42,668 bases of DNA from Pseudomonadota bacterium. Lineage in GTDB: Bacteria; Pseudomonadota; Alphaproteobacteria; Rhizobiales; Xanthobacteraceae. The position numbers and the translations under genes are program-made. The notes under the pieces are model-generated. The model was not told the DNA's origin, made no database searches, and saw only the letters and a program-made list of their open reading frames with translations. This document shows, piece by piece, positions 16,864 to 25,200 of the stretch (the first letter of the stretch is position 1; the number at the start of each line of letters is the position of its first letter). The stretch spans positions 1 through 42,668 of the forward strand of contig JAEYAU010000211.1 of the NCBI GenBank assembly GCA_023404705.1, given 5' to 3'.

Positions 16864-17213
16864 TTCCTGCTCGCGTGGGACGTCACCGTGCAGCCGCGGC
16901 GGAGCAGGAAACGGCCCCTGCGGGCACCGGATTTGCAAACCGGGCCCCCGGGCGGGGTCGGGAACCAACGACCGGCGGCAATATGACCGCCTGCCAGTGA
17001 GGCTGGCTGTAGAGGTCGAGCCCGTAAGGGCGCGACCCCGAAGAGCGGCCCGACCGAAAAATGGCCGTGGTGGAGCGCCGCGAGGCGCAGGGGTCCGCGT
17101 CATGGGCCCCTGGGCGGCGCACGCTTGCGCAGCCCGGCCGGAGAAATGCCGGCCATGGGTCCACGCGTCATGTGGACCCGCGCCGTCTCGGCGCTCCGCC
17201 TCCCTTCGGGAGG
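16864..17213 (+). ncRNA. Candidate structured RNA or leader, hairpin-dense
   Basis: About ten consecutive hairpins fill 350 bp. They include TTCCTGCTC/GAGCAGGAA (16864-16872, 16902-16910); a stem with GTAA tetraloop (17014-17023, 17028-17037); a stem with GCGA loop (17075-17088); 17090-17096/17104-17110; GGCCGG/CCGGCC (17136-17154); and an 8-bp stem GGGTCCAC/GTGGACCC (17157-17164, 17172-17179). The last two long ones at 17090 and 17157 share the same loop GCGTCAT. CCTCCC/GGGAGG (17199-17213) ends the array. This is more structure than chance suggests even in GC-rich DNA. I recognise no Rfam family (not RNase P, tmRNA, SRP RNA or a cobalamin element). Strand is assumed from the downstream gene. 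It could instead be a cluster of palindromic repeats. Confidence 0.35.
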
Positions 17214-17272
17214 TCGAATGAACCGCAAGCTCCGGGCGCGAAACGCGTCGCGGTAATCGTAGGCGCGTCCTC

Positions 17273-17299
17273 TTGCTGCCCTGCTGCACGCTCTATAAT
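17273..17299 (+). promoter_or_regulatory. Possible promoter of gcdH
   Basis: A perfect TATAAT (17294-17299) lies 46 bp before the gcdH start; a TTGCTG 15 bp upstream (17273-17278) may be its -35 box, although the spacing is short. Confidence 0.35.
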
Positions 17300-17345
17300 G
17301 ACGGCGGCAATCGGCGCCGGGCCGCGCCGCGAAGGAGTACCCGAC

Positions 17346-18566
17346 ATGTCGCAAGCCGCCGAGAAGCACGCGGGCAAGCCCGCGGTCTCCCTCAAGGACG
17401 CCGCCTTCAACTGGGAGGACCCGCTCGATCTCGAGTCGGAGCTCACCGAGGAAGAGCGCATGGTGCGCGACACCGCGCGCGGCTTCGCGCAGGACACGCT
17501 GTTTCCCAAAGTGCTCGAGGCCTATCGCAATGAGACCGTCGACAAGTCGCTGATGCCGGCCTTCGGCGAGCTCGGTCTGCTCGGCCCCACCATCCCGGAG
17601 GAATACGGCGGCGCCGGCCTCGGCTATGTGGCCTACGGCCTGATCGCGCGCGAGGTCGAGCGCATCGACTCGGGCTATCGCTCCACGCTCTCGGTGCAGT
17701 CCTCGCTCGTGATGCATCCGATCTATGCCTACGGCTCCGAGGCGCAGCGCCGCAAATATCTCCCCAAGCTCGCCAGCGGCGAGTTCGTCGGCTGCTTCGG
17801 CCTCACCGAGCCGGACTTCGGCTCCGATCCCGGCAACATGGTCACGCGCGCCACCAAGGTCGCCAACGGCTATTCGCTCACCGGCGCGAAGATGTGGATC
17901 TCCAACGCGCCGATCGCCGATCTCGCGGTGGTCTGGGCGAAGCTCGACGGCAAGATCCGCGGCTTCATCGTCGAGCGCGGTACCAAGGGATTCTCGACGC
18001 CGAAAATCGAAGGCAAGCTCTCGCTGCGCACCTCGGTCACGGGCGAGATCGTGCTCGAGGACTGCATCGTGCCGGAGGAGAACCTGCTGCCGAATGTGAG
18101 CGGCCTCGCGGGCCCGTTCGGCTGCCTCAACATGGCGCGCTACGGCATCGCCTGGGGCGCCATGGGCGCGGCCGAGTTCTGCTGGCACCGCGCGCGCCAA
18201 TACGTGCTCGACCGCAAGCAGTTCGGCCGTCCGCTCGCCGCCAACCAATTGGTGCAGAAGAAGCTCGCCGACATGCAGACCGAGATTGCGCTCGGCCTCG
18301 CGGGAGCGCTGCGCCTCGGCCGCCTGGTCGAAGCCGGCAAGGCCGCGCCCGCCATGATCTCGCTGATGAAGCGCAACAACTGCGGCAAGGCCCTCGACAT
18401 CGCCCGCGTCGCGCGCGACATGCATGGCGGCAACGGCATCTCGGACGAATTCCACGTGATGCGCGTGATGTGCAACCTCGAGACCGTCAACACCTACGAG
18501 GGCACGCACGACATCCACGCGCTCATCTTGGGTCGCGCTCAGACCGGCATTCAGGCGTTCATGTGA
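17346..18566 (+). CDS. gcdH: Glutaryl-CoA dehydrogenase
   Basis: A 406-aa FAD acyl-CoA dehydrogenase of the glutaryl-CoA type, which oxidises and decarboxylates glutaryl-CoA to crotonyl-CoA in lysine, tryptophan and aromatic acid breakdown, passing electrons to ETF. Characteristic features: ERMVRDTARGFAQ early, FGLTEPDFGSDPGNM (FAD-binding), MARYGIAWGAMGAAEFC, RKQFGRPLAANQLVQ, MHGGNGISDEFHVMR, and the catalytic Glu in NTYEGTHDIHALILGR (Glu385). Length and motif order fit GcdH better than short-chain dehydrogenases. ATG 17346 is preceded by GAAGGAG. It appears to be monocistronic, followed by a repeat element. Confidence 0.88.
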   Translation: MSQAAEKHAGKPAVSLKDAAFNWEDPLDLESELTEEERMVRDTARGFAQDTLFPKVLEAYRNETVDKSLMPAFGELGLLGPTIPEEYGGAGLGYVAYGLIAREVERIDSGYRSTLSVQSSLVMHPIYAYGSEAQRRKYLPKLASGEFVGCFGLTEPDFGSDPGNMVTRATKVANGYSLTGAKMWISNAPIADLAVVWAKLDGKIRGFIVERGTKGFSTPKIEGKLSLRTSVTGEIVLEDCIVPEENLLPNVSGLAGPFGCLNMARYGIAWGAMGAAEFCWHRARQYVLDRKQFGRPLAANQLVQKKLADMQTEIALGLAGALRLGRLVEAGKAAPAMISLMKRNNCGKALDIARVARDMHGGNGISDEFHVMRVMCNLETVNTYEGTHDIHALILGRAQTGIQAFM

Positions 18567-18569
18567 GCC

Positions 18570-18690
18570 GTAGGGCGCATTAGCGCGAAGCGCGTAATGC
18601 GCCGCAGGACTCGCAGCGTGCGCCGGCGCGAGGGACAGGCACACGGCGCAATACGCTCGACTGCTCCGCAGCCGAGCTATTGCGCCCTAC
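18570..18690. repeat. MITE-like intergenic repeat with 15-bp terminal inverted repeats
   Basis: The 121-bp unit starts GTAGGGCGCATTAGC (18570-18584) and ends with a sequence whose complement is GTAGGGCGCAATAGC (18676-18690), a 14/15 match. Inside is a second palindrome, TTAGCGCGAAGCGCGTAA. It starts 4 bp after the gcdH stop codon. This is a typical rhizobial short repeat. Confidence 0.7.
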
Positions 18691-18704
18691 AGGCTGTTTG
18701 ACAA

Positions 18705-19088
18705 TCAAATCCCCGGATAGGGCGGCATCCGGTAATACTCGCGCATCTCCTGCGAGCGGTCGCCCCAGTCGAAGCTCGGATCGGCCGCGTAGGAGGGCGC
18801 CTGTGCGATCTCCTCGTCGGTGATGTCGAGCTCGTAGGCGCCGAGCAGAGGATCGTAGCGCAGCCGCTCCCAACCGATCGGCAGATGCTTCTCGCCGATG
18901 CCGAGGAAGCCGCCGAAGCTCAGGACCGCATAGGCGACCTGGCCCGAGACCTTGTCGATCATCAGCCGCATGATGGTGCCGATCTTGTCGCCGTTCGGCC
19001 GGCGCACCGAAGTGCCCTCGACCCGGTCGCTCGCGATCAGCGCATGATGGGACGTCTGAGTGTCCTGATGAGGTGATGCCATTGTCAT
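18705..19088 (-). CDS. PRC-barrel domain protein
   Basis: A 127-aa soluble protein with one PRC-barrel: ALIASDRVEGTSVRRPNGDK and IGTIMRLMIDKVSGQVAYAV are the typical opening, followed by FGGFLGIGEKHLPIGWERL. PRC-barrels occur in photosynthetic reaction centre H subunits, RimM and many small stress-related proteins of rhizobia; this is the stand-alone kind of unknown role. The C-terminal tail is acidic and aromatic (SFDWGDRSQEMREYYRMPPY). ATG 19088 is chosen since GGAGG is 5 bp upstream; ATG 19082 and an earlier ATG at 19100 are alternatives. Confidence 0.87.
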   Translation of the reverse strand: MTMASPHQDTQTSHHALIASDRVEGTSVRRPNGDKIGTIMRLMIDKVSGQVAYAVLSFGGFLGIGEKHLPIGWERLRYDPLLGAYELDITDEEIAQAPSYAADPSFDWGDRSQEMREYYRMPPYPGI

Positions 19089-19216
19089 GACGACCTCCAC
19101 GGTTCGCGATTCATCGCATTCTGCGACGAAAACGCGGCCGAGGGGAGGCGGGTTCCGGCACGCGCTGTGCGGACGCGCCGTCCTTTGGTCGGATCACGTT
19201 GCGGAACGGCGCTTTT

Positions 19217-19798
19217 TCAGGCCTTCAGGAACTCGTCGGCCGTGAACAGTGACCGGAACGGCACGTTCTCGGCCCGGAACGTCTCCTCCGCGCCCTCCAG
19301 CCGGTCGACGATCGTGAGCACCAGCACCACCTTGGCGCCTTCCTCCTGCACGGCGCGGACCGCCTGGATCGCCGAGCCGCCCGTGGTGGTCACGTCCTCG
19401 AGGATCACCACGTTCTTCCCCGCGAGGCTCTCGCTCTTGCCGAGGCCTTCCACGAGCTTCTTCGCGCCGTGCTCCTTCGGCTTCTTGCGCACGAAGAAGG
19501 CGTGCATGTCGCGCCCGCGCCGATGGCTCGCCTGCGCGGCCGCGGTCGCGAGCGGCACCGCGCCCATCTCGAGGCCGCCGATATAGTCGACGCCGAGCCC
19601 CTCGAGCGCATCGCAGATCATCTCCGCGATATGCGCCGCGCCCGCCGCGTGCAGCATGGTCGGCTTGAGATCGAAGTAGAAGTCGCTCTCGCGGCCCGAG
19701 GCGAGCTTGATCTTGCCGCGGCCGAAGGAGCGCGTGCGGATCAGCTCGAAGAGTTCGGCGCGGATGTTCTCGCCCGTGGCCTTGCGCTGCGGCTGCAT
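19217..19798 (-). CDS. pyrE: Orotate phosphoribosyltransferase
   Basis: A 193-aa enzyme of pyrimidine synthesis, converting orotate and PRPP to orotidine 5'-phosphate in the cytoplasm. The PRPP-binding motif reads VVILEDVTTTGGSAI (about 130-144). Other family landmarks are KLASGRESDFYFDLKP (30-46), GGLEMGAVPLATA (74-86) and FFVRKKPKEHGAKKLVEG, the flexible catalytic loop. Length and motifs are complete. GGGAG precedes ATG 19798. It stands alone between the PRC-barrel gene and a hydrolase gene, all on the minus strand but with gaps over 70 bp. Confidence 0.95.
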   Translation of the reverse strand: MQPQRKATGENIRAELFELIRTRSFGRGKIKLASGRESDFYFDLKPTMLHAAGAAHIAEMICDALEGLGVDYIGGLEMGAVPLATAAAQASHRRGRDMHAFFVRKKPKEHGAKKLVEGLGKSESLAGKNVVILEDVTTTGGSAIQAVRAVQEEGAKVVLVLTIVDRLEGAEETFRAENVPFRSLFTADEFLKA

Positions 19799-19872
19799 GG
19801 ATCGTCTCCCGAGATTTGGAAGCTTCTATCGCGCGCAGCCGGGCGCGGCAAACCGCACGGAAGACTAATCCT

Positions 19873-20721
19873 CTAGAATTTGGCGCAATGCTGCGCGAGC
19901 CGATGCAGCCGCTCCACCATCGCGCTGTTGGTGTCGGTGAGCGGGTCGATGACCGTGAAATGGTTCGCGCCGTCGATCGCCTCGAAGCGCGCCGTCGCGC
20001 CGCCCTTGCTCCAGGCTTCGGCGATGATCCGCGCCTGGCGCAGGAACTCGTCTGACTCGAGCGCGCCGACCACGGAGTCGAGCGTGTGCCCCTTCGGCGC
20101 CGGCCAGAACAGCGGCGAGACCGCGCGCGCCTGGTCGGGATCGAGCCGCAGATCCTGGTTCATCGAGATGCCGAGCAGCGGCGTCAGGTCGAACAGGCCC
20201 GAGATCGAATAGGCGGCCGGCACCAGGTTCGGCGGCGCATTGCGGTCGAGCGCCTTCCAGTCGGTCGCCAGCATCGCGCCCGCGAGATGTCCGCCGGCCG
20301 AGTGGCCGTAGACCAGCATGCGCTGGCCGAAGCGGTGCCAGAGGAACAGGCACGCGGCGCGGACCTGCGCGATGATCTCGCCCACGCTCACCCGTGGGCA
20401 GAGGTCATAGCCGATGACCGCCACCGCGACGCCGCGCGAGACGAGCCCGGCCGCCATGTGGCTGAACTGGCTCGGCGCCAGCGAGCGCCAGTAGCCCCCG
20501 TGCACGAACACCGCGAGCGGGCCGCGACCCGTCGCCTCGGGGAAGAACAGGTCCACGGTCTGGCGCGCGCTCGGTCCGTATTTGAGGCCGAGCTCGGCGC
20601 TCTCCTCGCGGCTCATGTGCTCGCGATAAGCGGCCGCGTCCGTTTCCCAACGCGCGAAAATCTGCGGGTGCTCCGGCACGCGCGCGCGGTTGTTGTACTC
20701 GGCCTCGTAGTCGATCCCCAT
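19873..20721 (-). CDS. Alpha/beta hydrolase (esterase / arylformamidase-like)
   Basis: A 282-aa cytosolic hydrolase. The oxyanion motif is HGGYW (74-78), and the nucleophile elbow is GHSAGG (Ser141). A candidate catalytic His lies in ANHFTVID (His254). The N-terminus (MGIDYEAEYNNRARVPEHP) and the HGGYW form are typical of hydrolases related to kynurenine formamidase, but with no kyn genes nearby the substrate remains open. ATG 20721 is preferred (AGGGA upstream); an ATG at 20805 would add 28 residues that look unlike the family. Confidence 0.85.
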   Translation of the reverse strand: MGIDYEAEYNNRARVPEHPQIFARWETDAAAYREHMSREESAELGLKYGPSARQTVDLFFPEATGRGPLAVFVHGGYWRSLAPSQFSHMAAGLVSRGVAVAVIGYDLCPRVSVGEIIAQVRAACLFLWHRFGQRMLVYGHSAGGHLAGAMLATDWKALDRNAPPNLVPAAYSISGLFDLTPLLGISMNQDLRLDPDQARAVSPLFWPAPKGHTLDSVVGALESDEFLRQARIIAEAWSKGGATARFEAIDGANHFTVIDPLTDTNSAMVERLHRLAQHCAKF

Positions 20722-20820
20722 CGCGTCCCTCGCGTGTCGGTGCGCCCGCACACTGACGCACCGCGCCACGCGCGGCAAGCCGAATGACCGCTGGAATCGC
20801 AGCAAACTGTTACTTACGTC

Positions 20821-20951
20821 CCGTCACCCTGAGGCGCGAGCGAAGCGAGCCTCGAAGGGCGACGGCCCGGGCATTTCAGCATGCAAGCTGCGGCGCCCGG
20901 GCCGTTCATCCTTTGAGGCTCGGACTTCGTCCTCGCACCTCAGGATGACGG
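20821..20951. repeat. Intergenic palindromic repeat (131 bp)
   Basis: It starts CCGTCACCCTGAGG (20821-20834) and ends with the complement CCGTCATCCTGAGG (20938-20951), a 13/14 match. The interior has further inverted units (GAGCGAAGCGAGC, and GGCCCGGGC with GCCCGGGCC). It lies between the hydrolase promoter and the 3' end of the vWA gene and resembles widespread repeats of rhizobial genomes. Confidence 0.7.
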
Positions 20952-20977
20952 ATCTGCTGCTGTGTCTCGTTACCGAC

Positions 20978-22093
20978 TCACCGCTGGATCTGCGCGCGCA
21001 GCGTCGTCTCCACGGCGCGATCGAACGAGTCGCCGGTCTTGCCGGGCTCCGCCTTGCGCCGCTCGGTCGCGACATAGGCGTCGCGCTGCTTCACCAGCCC
21101 GCTCAGCCGCTCGTTGAGCGTGCGCCGCTCGGCGAGCTGTCGCTCGAGATGCGCCTTGCGCTCCTCGCCGGTGAGCTTGCGAAGGTTCTCGGGCAGCTCC
21201 TCGTCCTTGAGGCTGTCGAGCTTCGCGCGTCCGGCCGAGAGATCGGCGACCAGATCGCCGTCGCCCGTCACGGCTTCGGCCGAGCGCTGCACGGTGGCGC
21301 GCTTATTGATGTAGCTCGCCATGTCGGAGCCGGACGCCGCCGGCGCCATCGCGATCTGCCGTGTCTTCTCCTCGACCCGCTGCTGCCGCTCGCGCGTCCC
21401 GTAAGGCACGACCGTGCGGTTGATGCGGCCCTGCAGCTCGATGATCTCGGTGTCGTAGGGCGTCTCGATGATCACCACCTTGCCGCCGTCCTGCGGGATC
21501 GCCATGTAGTCGCCGCGCCCGAGCTGCGCGATGGTGCGCCACACCTTCTCGGTGTCGCGCGCGGCACCGGCCTGCACCGCATTGACGATGATGCCCTTCT
21601 TGCGCGCGATCTCGAGCACCTCGGGATATTTCTTGTCCTGCTCGTAATCCATGTGCGGCGGCGCGTCGCCGACCAGGAACACGATCCGCGTGGTCTGCGG
21701 CCCGTAGCTCCAGTCGAGCTTGGTCACGCCCACATAGAGCGCCTCGTTCACGCTCTCGGGCCAGTCGCCGCCGCCCGCGGCCTTGAGCGCGAGGAGCTGG
21801 CCGTAGAGCTCCTGGATGTCGCCCGTGAGTGGAAACTTGCGTGTCACATACTCGTCGCCGATGTCGCGATAGGCGACGAGGCCCATGCGGATCTCGGCGT
21901 CGGGACTGCATTCGAAGATGGTGGTCGCGATCGACCAGATCTTGCGCTTGGCGCCTTCGATCAGCTGGCGCATCGAGCCGGTGGTGTCGAGCACGAAGGC
22001 GACCTCCACCACGGGTTTGGCTGTGGCGGGCGCCAAGGCGCCGACCATCAGGGCGGCCGCGAGCGCGCCGCAACGGAGCATGCGTTGAAACAT
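20978..22093 (-). CDS. Exported von Willebrand factor A domain protein
   Basis: A 371-aa protein with a Sec signal peptide (MFQRMLRCGALAAALMVGAL, cleavage near ATA-KP). The vWA domain follows directly: VAFVLDTTGSMRQL carries the metal (MIDAS) motif Asp36-Thr-Thr-Gly-Ser40. Later parts include MGLVAYRDIGDEY and IVFLVGDAPPHMDY, strand/loop pairs of the same fold. The C-terminal third is a charged coiled-coil-like region (EERKAHLERQLAERRTLNER). It probably works in the periplasm as a binding or scaffold protein; its partner is unknown. The start is ATG 22093 with GAGGG upstream. The frame stays open far upstream, antisense to mtnA, but that part is not coding. Confidence 0.85.
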   Translation of the reverse strand: MFQRMLRCGALAAALMVGALAPATAKPVVEVAFVLDTTGSMRQLIEGAKRKIWSIATTIFECSPDAEIRMGLVAYRDIGDEYVTRKFPLTGDIQELYGQLLALKAAGGGDWPESVNEALYVGVTKLDWSYGPQTTRIVFLVGDAPPHMDYEQDKKYPEVLEIARKKGIIVNAVQAGAARDTEKVWRTIAQLGRGDYMAIPQDGGKVVIIETPYDTEIIELQGRINRTVVPYGTRERQQRVEEKTRQIAMAPAASGSDMASYINKRATVQRSAEAVTGDGDLVADLSAGRAKLDSLKDEELPENLRKLTGEERKAHLERQLAERRTLNERLSGLVKQRDAYVATERRKAEPGKTGDSFDRAVETTLRAQIQR

Positions 22094-22267
22094 CGTGTTG
22101 ACCCTCAGGACCCCCCTGGGAGTTCCATGTTCCCTTGCGTTCGGGACGGCCTTTGGCCCGAATTGCGGCCGGCCACTGGCGGATTTCCGGCGAATTTCCC
22201 GATTTCGGTCCCTCTTTGTCTCTGAACGCCAAACCGCTATGTCAGCGGTGCAGCATCGGGGAACGCC

Positions 22268-23398
22268 ATGAAGGTCGACGGCAAGCATTTCCGGAGCATC
22301 TGGCTCGGGGCGGACGGCGTGACCGTCGAGGCGATCGACCAGACCGTGCTGCCGCATCGCTTCGTCACCTTCCGCATGACCGGGCTCGTCGACGCGGCGC
22401 ATGCCATCAAGAGCATGCAGGTGCGCGGCGCGCCGCTGATCGGCGCCACCGCGGCCTACGGCATGGCGCTCGCGATCCGCGAGGATGCCTCCGACGCCGC
22501 GCTCGAGAACGCCTATGCGGTGCTGCACGCGACCCGTCCCACCGCCATCAACCTGAAATGGGCCCTCGACGAGATGATGGCCGCGGTGCGCAACCAGCCG
22601 CGCGAGGAGCGAGTTGCCGCCGCTTATGCGCGTGCGAAGGAGATCAACGACGAGGACGTCGAGATCAACGCCGCGATCGGCCGCAACGGCCTGGCGCTGA
22701 TCGAGGAGATCGCGGCGAAGAAGAAACCCGGCGAGCGCATCAATGTGCTGACCCACTGCAATGCCGGCTGGCTCGCGACCGTCGACTGGGGCACCGCCAC
22801 CGGTCCGATCTACATGGCGCACGACAAGGGCCTGCCCATCCATGTCTGGGTCGACGAAACGCGCCCGCGCAACCAGGGCGCCTCGCTCACGGCCTGGGAG
22901 CTCGGCCATCACGGGGTCCCCCACACCGTCATTCCCGACAACACCGGCGGCCATCTCATGAGCCACGGCGAGGTCGACCTCGCCATCGTCGGCACCGACC
23001 GCGTCACCGCGCAGGGCGACGTCTGCAACAAGATCGGCACCTACCTGAAGGCGCTCGCCGCGCACGACAACAAGGTGCCGTTCTACGTCGCGCTGCCGTC
23101 ACCGACCATCGACTTCACAGTGCTGGACGGGCTCGCCGAGATCCCGATCGAGCAGCGCGGCCCCGAGGAGGTCGCGACCATCACGGGCCGCACCGCCGAT
23201 GGCCGCATCGAGACCGTGACGATCGTCCCCGAGGGTTCGCCGGTCGCGAACTACGCCTTCGACGTGACGCCCGCCCGCCTGATCACCGGCCTGATCACCG
23301 AGCGCGGGGTGCTCGCGGCGACGCGGCCTGCGCTTGCGGCGGCCTTCCCGGAACGCGTCGAATCCGCCAAGCTGCCGAGCCGCTCCGCAGCCGAATGA
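22268..23398 (+). CDS. mtnA: S-methyl-5-thioribose-1-phosphate isomerase
   Basis: A 376-aa enzyme of methionine salvage converting methylthioribose-1-phosphate to methylthioribulose-1-phosphate. Family motifs: MQVRGAPLIGATAAYG (50-64), HCNAGWLAT with catalytic Cys164, VDETRPRNQGASLTAWEL, and VGTDRV with catalytic Asp244, then NKIGTYLKALAA. Length is normal for MtnA and it differs from eIF2B-type regulators by the intact Cys/Asp pair. It starts at ATG 22268. No other salvage genes (mtnBCD, mtnP) are in the window. The next gene, mmcB, begins 34 bp later and may be co-transcribed. Confidence 0.94.
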   Translation: MKVDGKHFRSIWLGADGVTVEAIDQTVLPHRFVTFRMTGLVDAAHAIKSMQVRGAPLIGATAAYGMALAIREDASDAALENAYAVLHATRPTAINLKWALDEMMAAVRNQPREERVAAAYARAKEINDEDVEINAAIGRNGLALIEEIAAKKKPGERINVLTHCNAGWLATVDWGTATGPIYMAHDKGLPIHVWVDETRPRNQGASLTAWELGHHGVPHTVIPDNTGGHLMSHGEVDLAIVGTDRVTAQGDVCNKIGTYLKALAAHDNKVPFYVALPSPTIDFTVLDGLAEIPIEQRGPEEVATITGRTADGRIETVTIVPEGSPVANYAFDVTPARLITGLITERGVLAATRPALAAAFPERVESAKLPSRSAAE

Positions 23399-23432
23399 CT
23401 GTCGCCACAAATGGGCAGCAGGACGTGATCCG

Positions 23433-23930
23433 ATGTCCGCCATGAACGCGCACAGCTCCGTCGTCTCGCTGCTGCCCCCCGATGGGCGCCAGTCGCAGAC
23501 CGCGCTCGCGGTCGCGCGCGGCACCGCGCGCCTGCTGCTGCGGCGCGGCTTCACCTGCGTCAGCGAGCTCGCGCTCGCGACCGGCCGGCGCGCCGATCTC
23601 GTCGCGCTCGCCGAGTCGGGCGAGATCTGGATCGTCGAGATCAAGTCCTCGATCGAGGATTTCCGCGTCGACCAGAAGTGGCCCGACTACCGGCTCTCCT
23701 GCGACCGGCTGTTCTTCGCGACCGCCGCGCATGTGCCGCTCGAGATCTTCCCCGAGGACGCGGGCCTGATCCTTGCCGACGCTTACGGCGCCGAGGTCAT
23801 GCGCGAGGCGCCCGAGCACAAGCTCGCGGCCGCGAGCCGCAAGGCCATGATGCTGCGCTTCGCGCGCTGCGCCGCGCTGCGCCTGCAGTCGCTGGCGGAT
23901 CCCACTGGTCCCTATCAAGACGCGTGCTGA
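23433..23930 (+). CDS. mmcB: MmcB family DNA repair nuclease
   Basis: A 165-aa PD-(D/E)xK-fold protein typical of Alphaproteobacteria and described in Caulobacter as a DNA damage (mitomycin C) repair gene. The active-site elements are RRADLVAL (Asp55) and WIVEIKSS (Glu69, Lys71), followed by DQKWPDYRLSCDRLFFA, the signature of this family. Start ATG 23433 has AGGA upstream, with ATG 23442 as alternative. It is likely to cut or process damaged DNA in the cytoplasm. It follows mtnA on the same strand and is followed by a 49-bp repeat. Confidence 0.87.
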   Translation: MSAMNAHSSVVSLLPPDGRQSQTALAVARGTARLLLRRGFTCVSELALATGRRADLVALAESGEIWIVEIKSSIEDFRVDQKWPDYRLSCDRLFFATAAHVPLEIFPEDAGLILADAYGAEVMREAPEHKLAAASRKAMMLRFARCAALRLQSLADPTGPYQDAC

Positions 23931-23934
23931 ACCA

Positions 23935-23983
23935 GCGCATGTTCCGGCGAAGTGGGCACCGGTTCGCCGATAAGAACATGCGC
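23935..23983. repeat. 49-bp rhizobial palindromic repeat (full copy)
   Basis: Arms GCGCATGTTC (23935-23944) and GAACATGCGC (23974-23983) are perfect. The interior also folds (GGCGAAGTGGGCACCGGTTCGCC). A shortened copy lies at 38346-38377, and both are followed by CAAGTAA. This looks like the short mobile-type repeats common between genes in Bradyrhizobium relatives. Confidence 0.75.
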
Positions 23984-24000
23984 CAAGTAAGAACTCACAT

Positions 24001-25197
24001 TTGAAAACCCCCGACGAGTCCTCGCTGCAGTATCGCGGCTGGCGCGTGGTCGCGGCCTGCTTCCTGATGGCGTTGTTCTGTTGGGGTTTCGGCTTCTACG
24101 GCCACGGCGTCTATCTGGCCGAGCTGCAGCGGCTGCACGGCTGGCCAACATCCGTCATCTCCGGCGCCAGCACCGCCATGAACCTGTTCGGCGCCTTCCT
24201 CGCGGCCTGCGTCAGCAGTGTGGTCGCGCGGATCGGGCCGCGCCGCCTCGTGCTGTTCGGCGTGGCGGCGCTCGGCATCTCGACGGGCCTGCTCGCCTTC
24301 GTGCGGGAGCCATGGCAGCTCTACGGCCTCTATCTGATCATGGCGTTCGGCTGGATGGGGCTCGGCCTTGCGCCCATCAGCATCATTCTCGGTCTCTGGT
24401 TCACACATCGCCGCGGCGCCGCGATCAGCCTCGCGCTCAACGGCGCCAGCGCGGGCGGTATTCTCATTGCGCCCGCGCTCGTCTTCCTCGCCGGTGCTTA
24501 CGGCTTCCAGGCGACCATGCTGGGCGCGACCGCCGTCATGCTCGCCGTGATGCTGCCGGTCGTGCTGCTGTTCGTCGATCGGCCACCCGATCGGCAGGTG
24601 GCGGCGGGCGAGGGCGCTGTGCCGCTACCCTTCACGCGCGCCATGGCCCTGCGCAACGGCGCCTATTGGACCATCACGATCTCCTTCGCGCTCGCGCTGA
24701 TCGCGCAAGCCGGCTTCCTGGTACACCAGATCGCATTCCTCGAGCCGCAGATCGGCCGCGCGCTCGCGGGCACGGCCGTGATGGTGACTACCAGCATGGC
24801 GGTGGTCGGCCGCCTCACGGTCGGCACGATCATTGATCGTTTCGATCCGCGCGTCGCGACCGCGCTCTCGCTCGTCTCGCAGATCGTGGCGCTCGCCGTG
24901 ATGCTGTACACCAGCGATCCGACCGCGCTGTTCGCGGCCTGCGCGCTCTACGGTTTTTCGGTCGGCAATATCATCACGTTCCCGGCGCTGATCATTCAGC
25001 GCGAGTTCGCGCCCGCGGCCTTCGGCATGGTGGTCGGCCTCTCGAGCTCCGTCGCGATGTTCATCGGCTCGACCGGGCCGGGACTGCTCGGCCTCGCGCG
25101 CGATCTCGCGGGCAGCTACGCGGCCGCGCTCATTCTGGCCATGGTGGCGAAAGCCGTGTCGGCCGGACTCGTGATGATCCGGCCGGCGCGAAAATGA
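24001..25197 (+). CDS. MFS transporter
   Basis: A 398-aa inner-membrane permease of the major facilitator superfamily with about 12 hydrophobic segments. The first reads VVAACFLMALFCWGFGFYGH, and the loop between helices 2 and 3 ends ARIGPRRLVLFG. The central cytoplasmic loop is short. The type resembles oxalate/formate or monocarboxylate-like carriers, but the substrate is not readable. TTG 24001 is the only start that keeps the first helix complete; there is no in-frame ATG before residue 23. The translation start region directly follows a palindromic repeat, which leaves only AAGTAAG as a weak ribosome site. No partner genes flank it. Confidence 0.82.
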   Translation: MKTPDESSLQYRGWRVVAACFLMALFCWGFGFYGHGVYLAELQRLHGWPTSVISGASTAMNLFGAFLAACVSSVVARIGPRRLVLFGVAALGISTGLLAFVREPWQLYGLYLIMAFGWMGLGLAPISIILGLWFTHRRGAAISLALNGASAGGILIAPALVFLAGAYGFQATMLGATAVMLAVMLPVVLLFVDRPPDRQVAAGEGAVPLPFTRAMALRNGAYWTITISFALALIAQAGFLVHQIAFLEPQIGRALAGTAVMVTTSMAVVGRLTVGTIIDRFDPRVATALSLVSQIVALAVMLYTSDPTALFAACALYGFSVGNIITFPALIIQREFAPAAFGMVVGLSSSVAMFIGSTGPGLLGLARDLAGSYAAALILAMVAKAVSAGLVMIRPARK

Positions 25198-25200
25198 TCG

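Larger units (their letters stand above)
16818..17345. other. 528-bp intergenic region with many hairpins
   Basis: No frame here looks like protein: translations are Arg/Pro/Gly-rich shadows on both strands. The centre (16864-17213) is dense in perfect hairpins and is listed as a candidate RNA. The last 50 bp hold a possible promoter and the ribosome site GAAGGAG of gcdH. Confidence 0.6.

Noticed and set aside
16861..17289. 142-codon minus-strand frame in the hairpin-rich intergenic region
   Set aside because: Its product is Arg/Pro/Ser-rich without structure, has no ribosome site, and competes with open shadows in other frames; the palindromes explain the region better.
22094..23065. N-terminal extension of the vWA gene by 324 codons
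   Set aside because: The extension is antisense to mtnA, and a clear signal peptide begins at ATG 22093.
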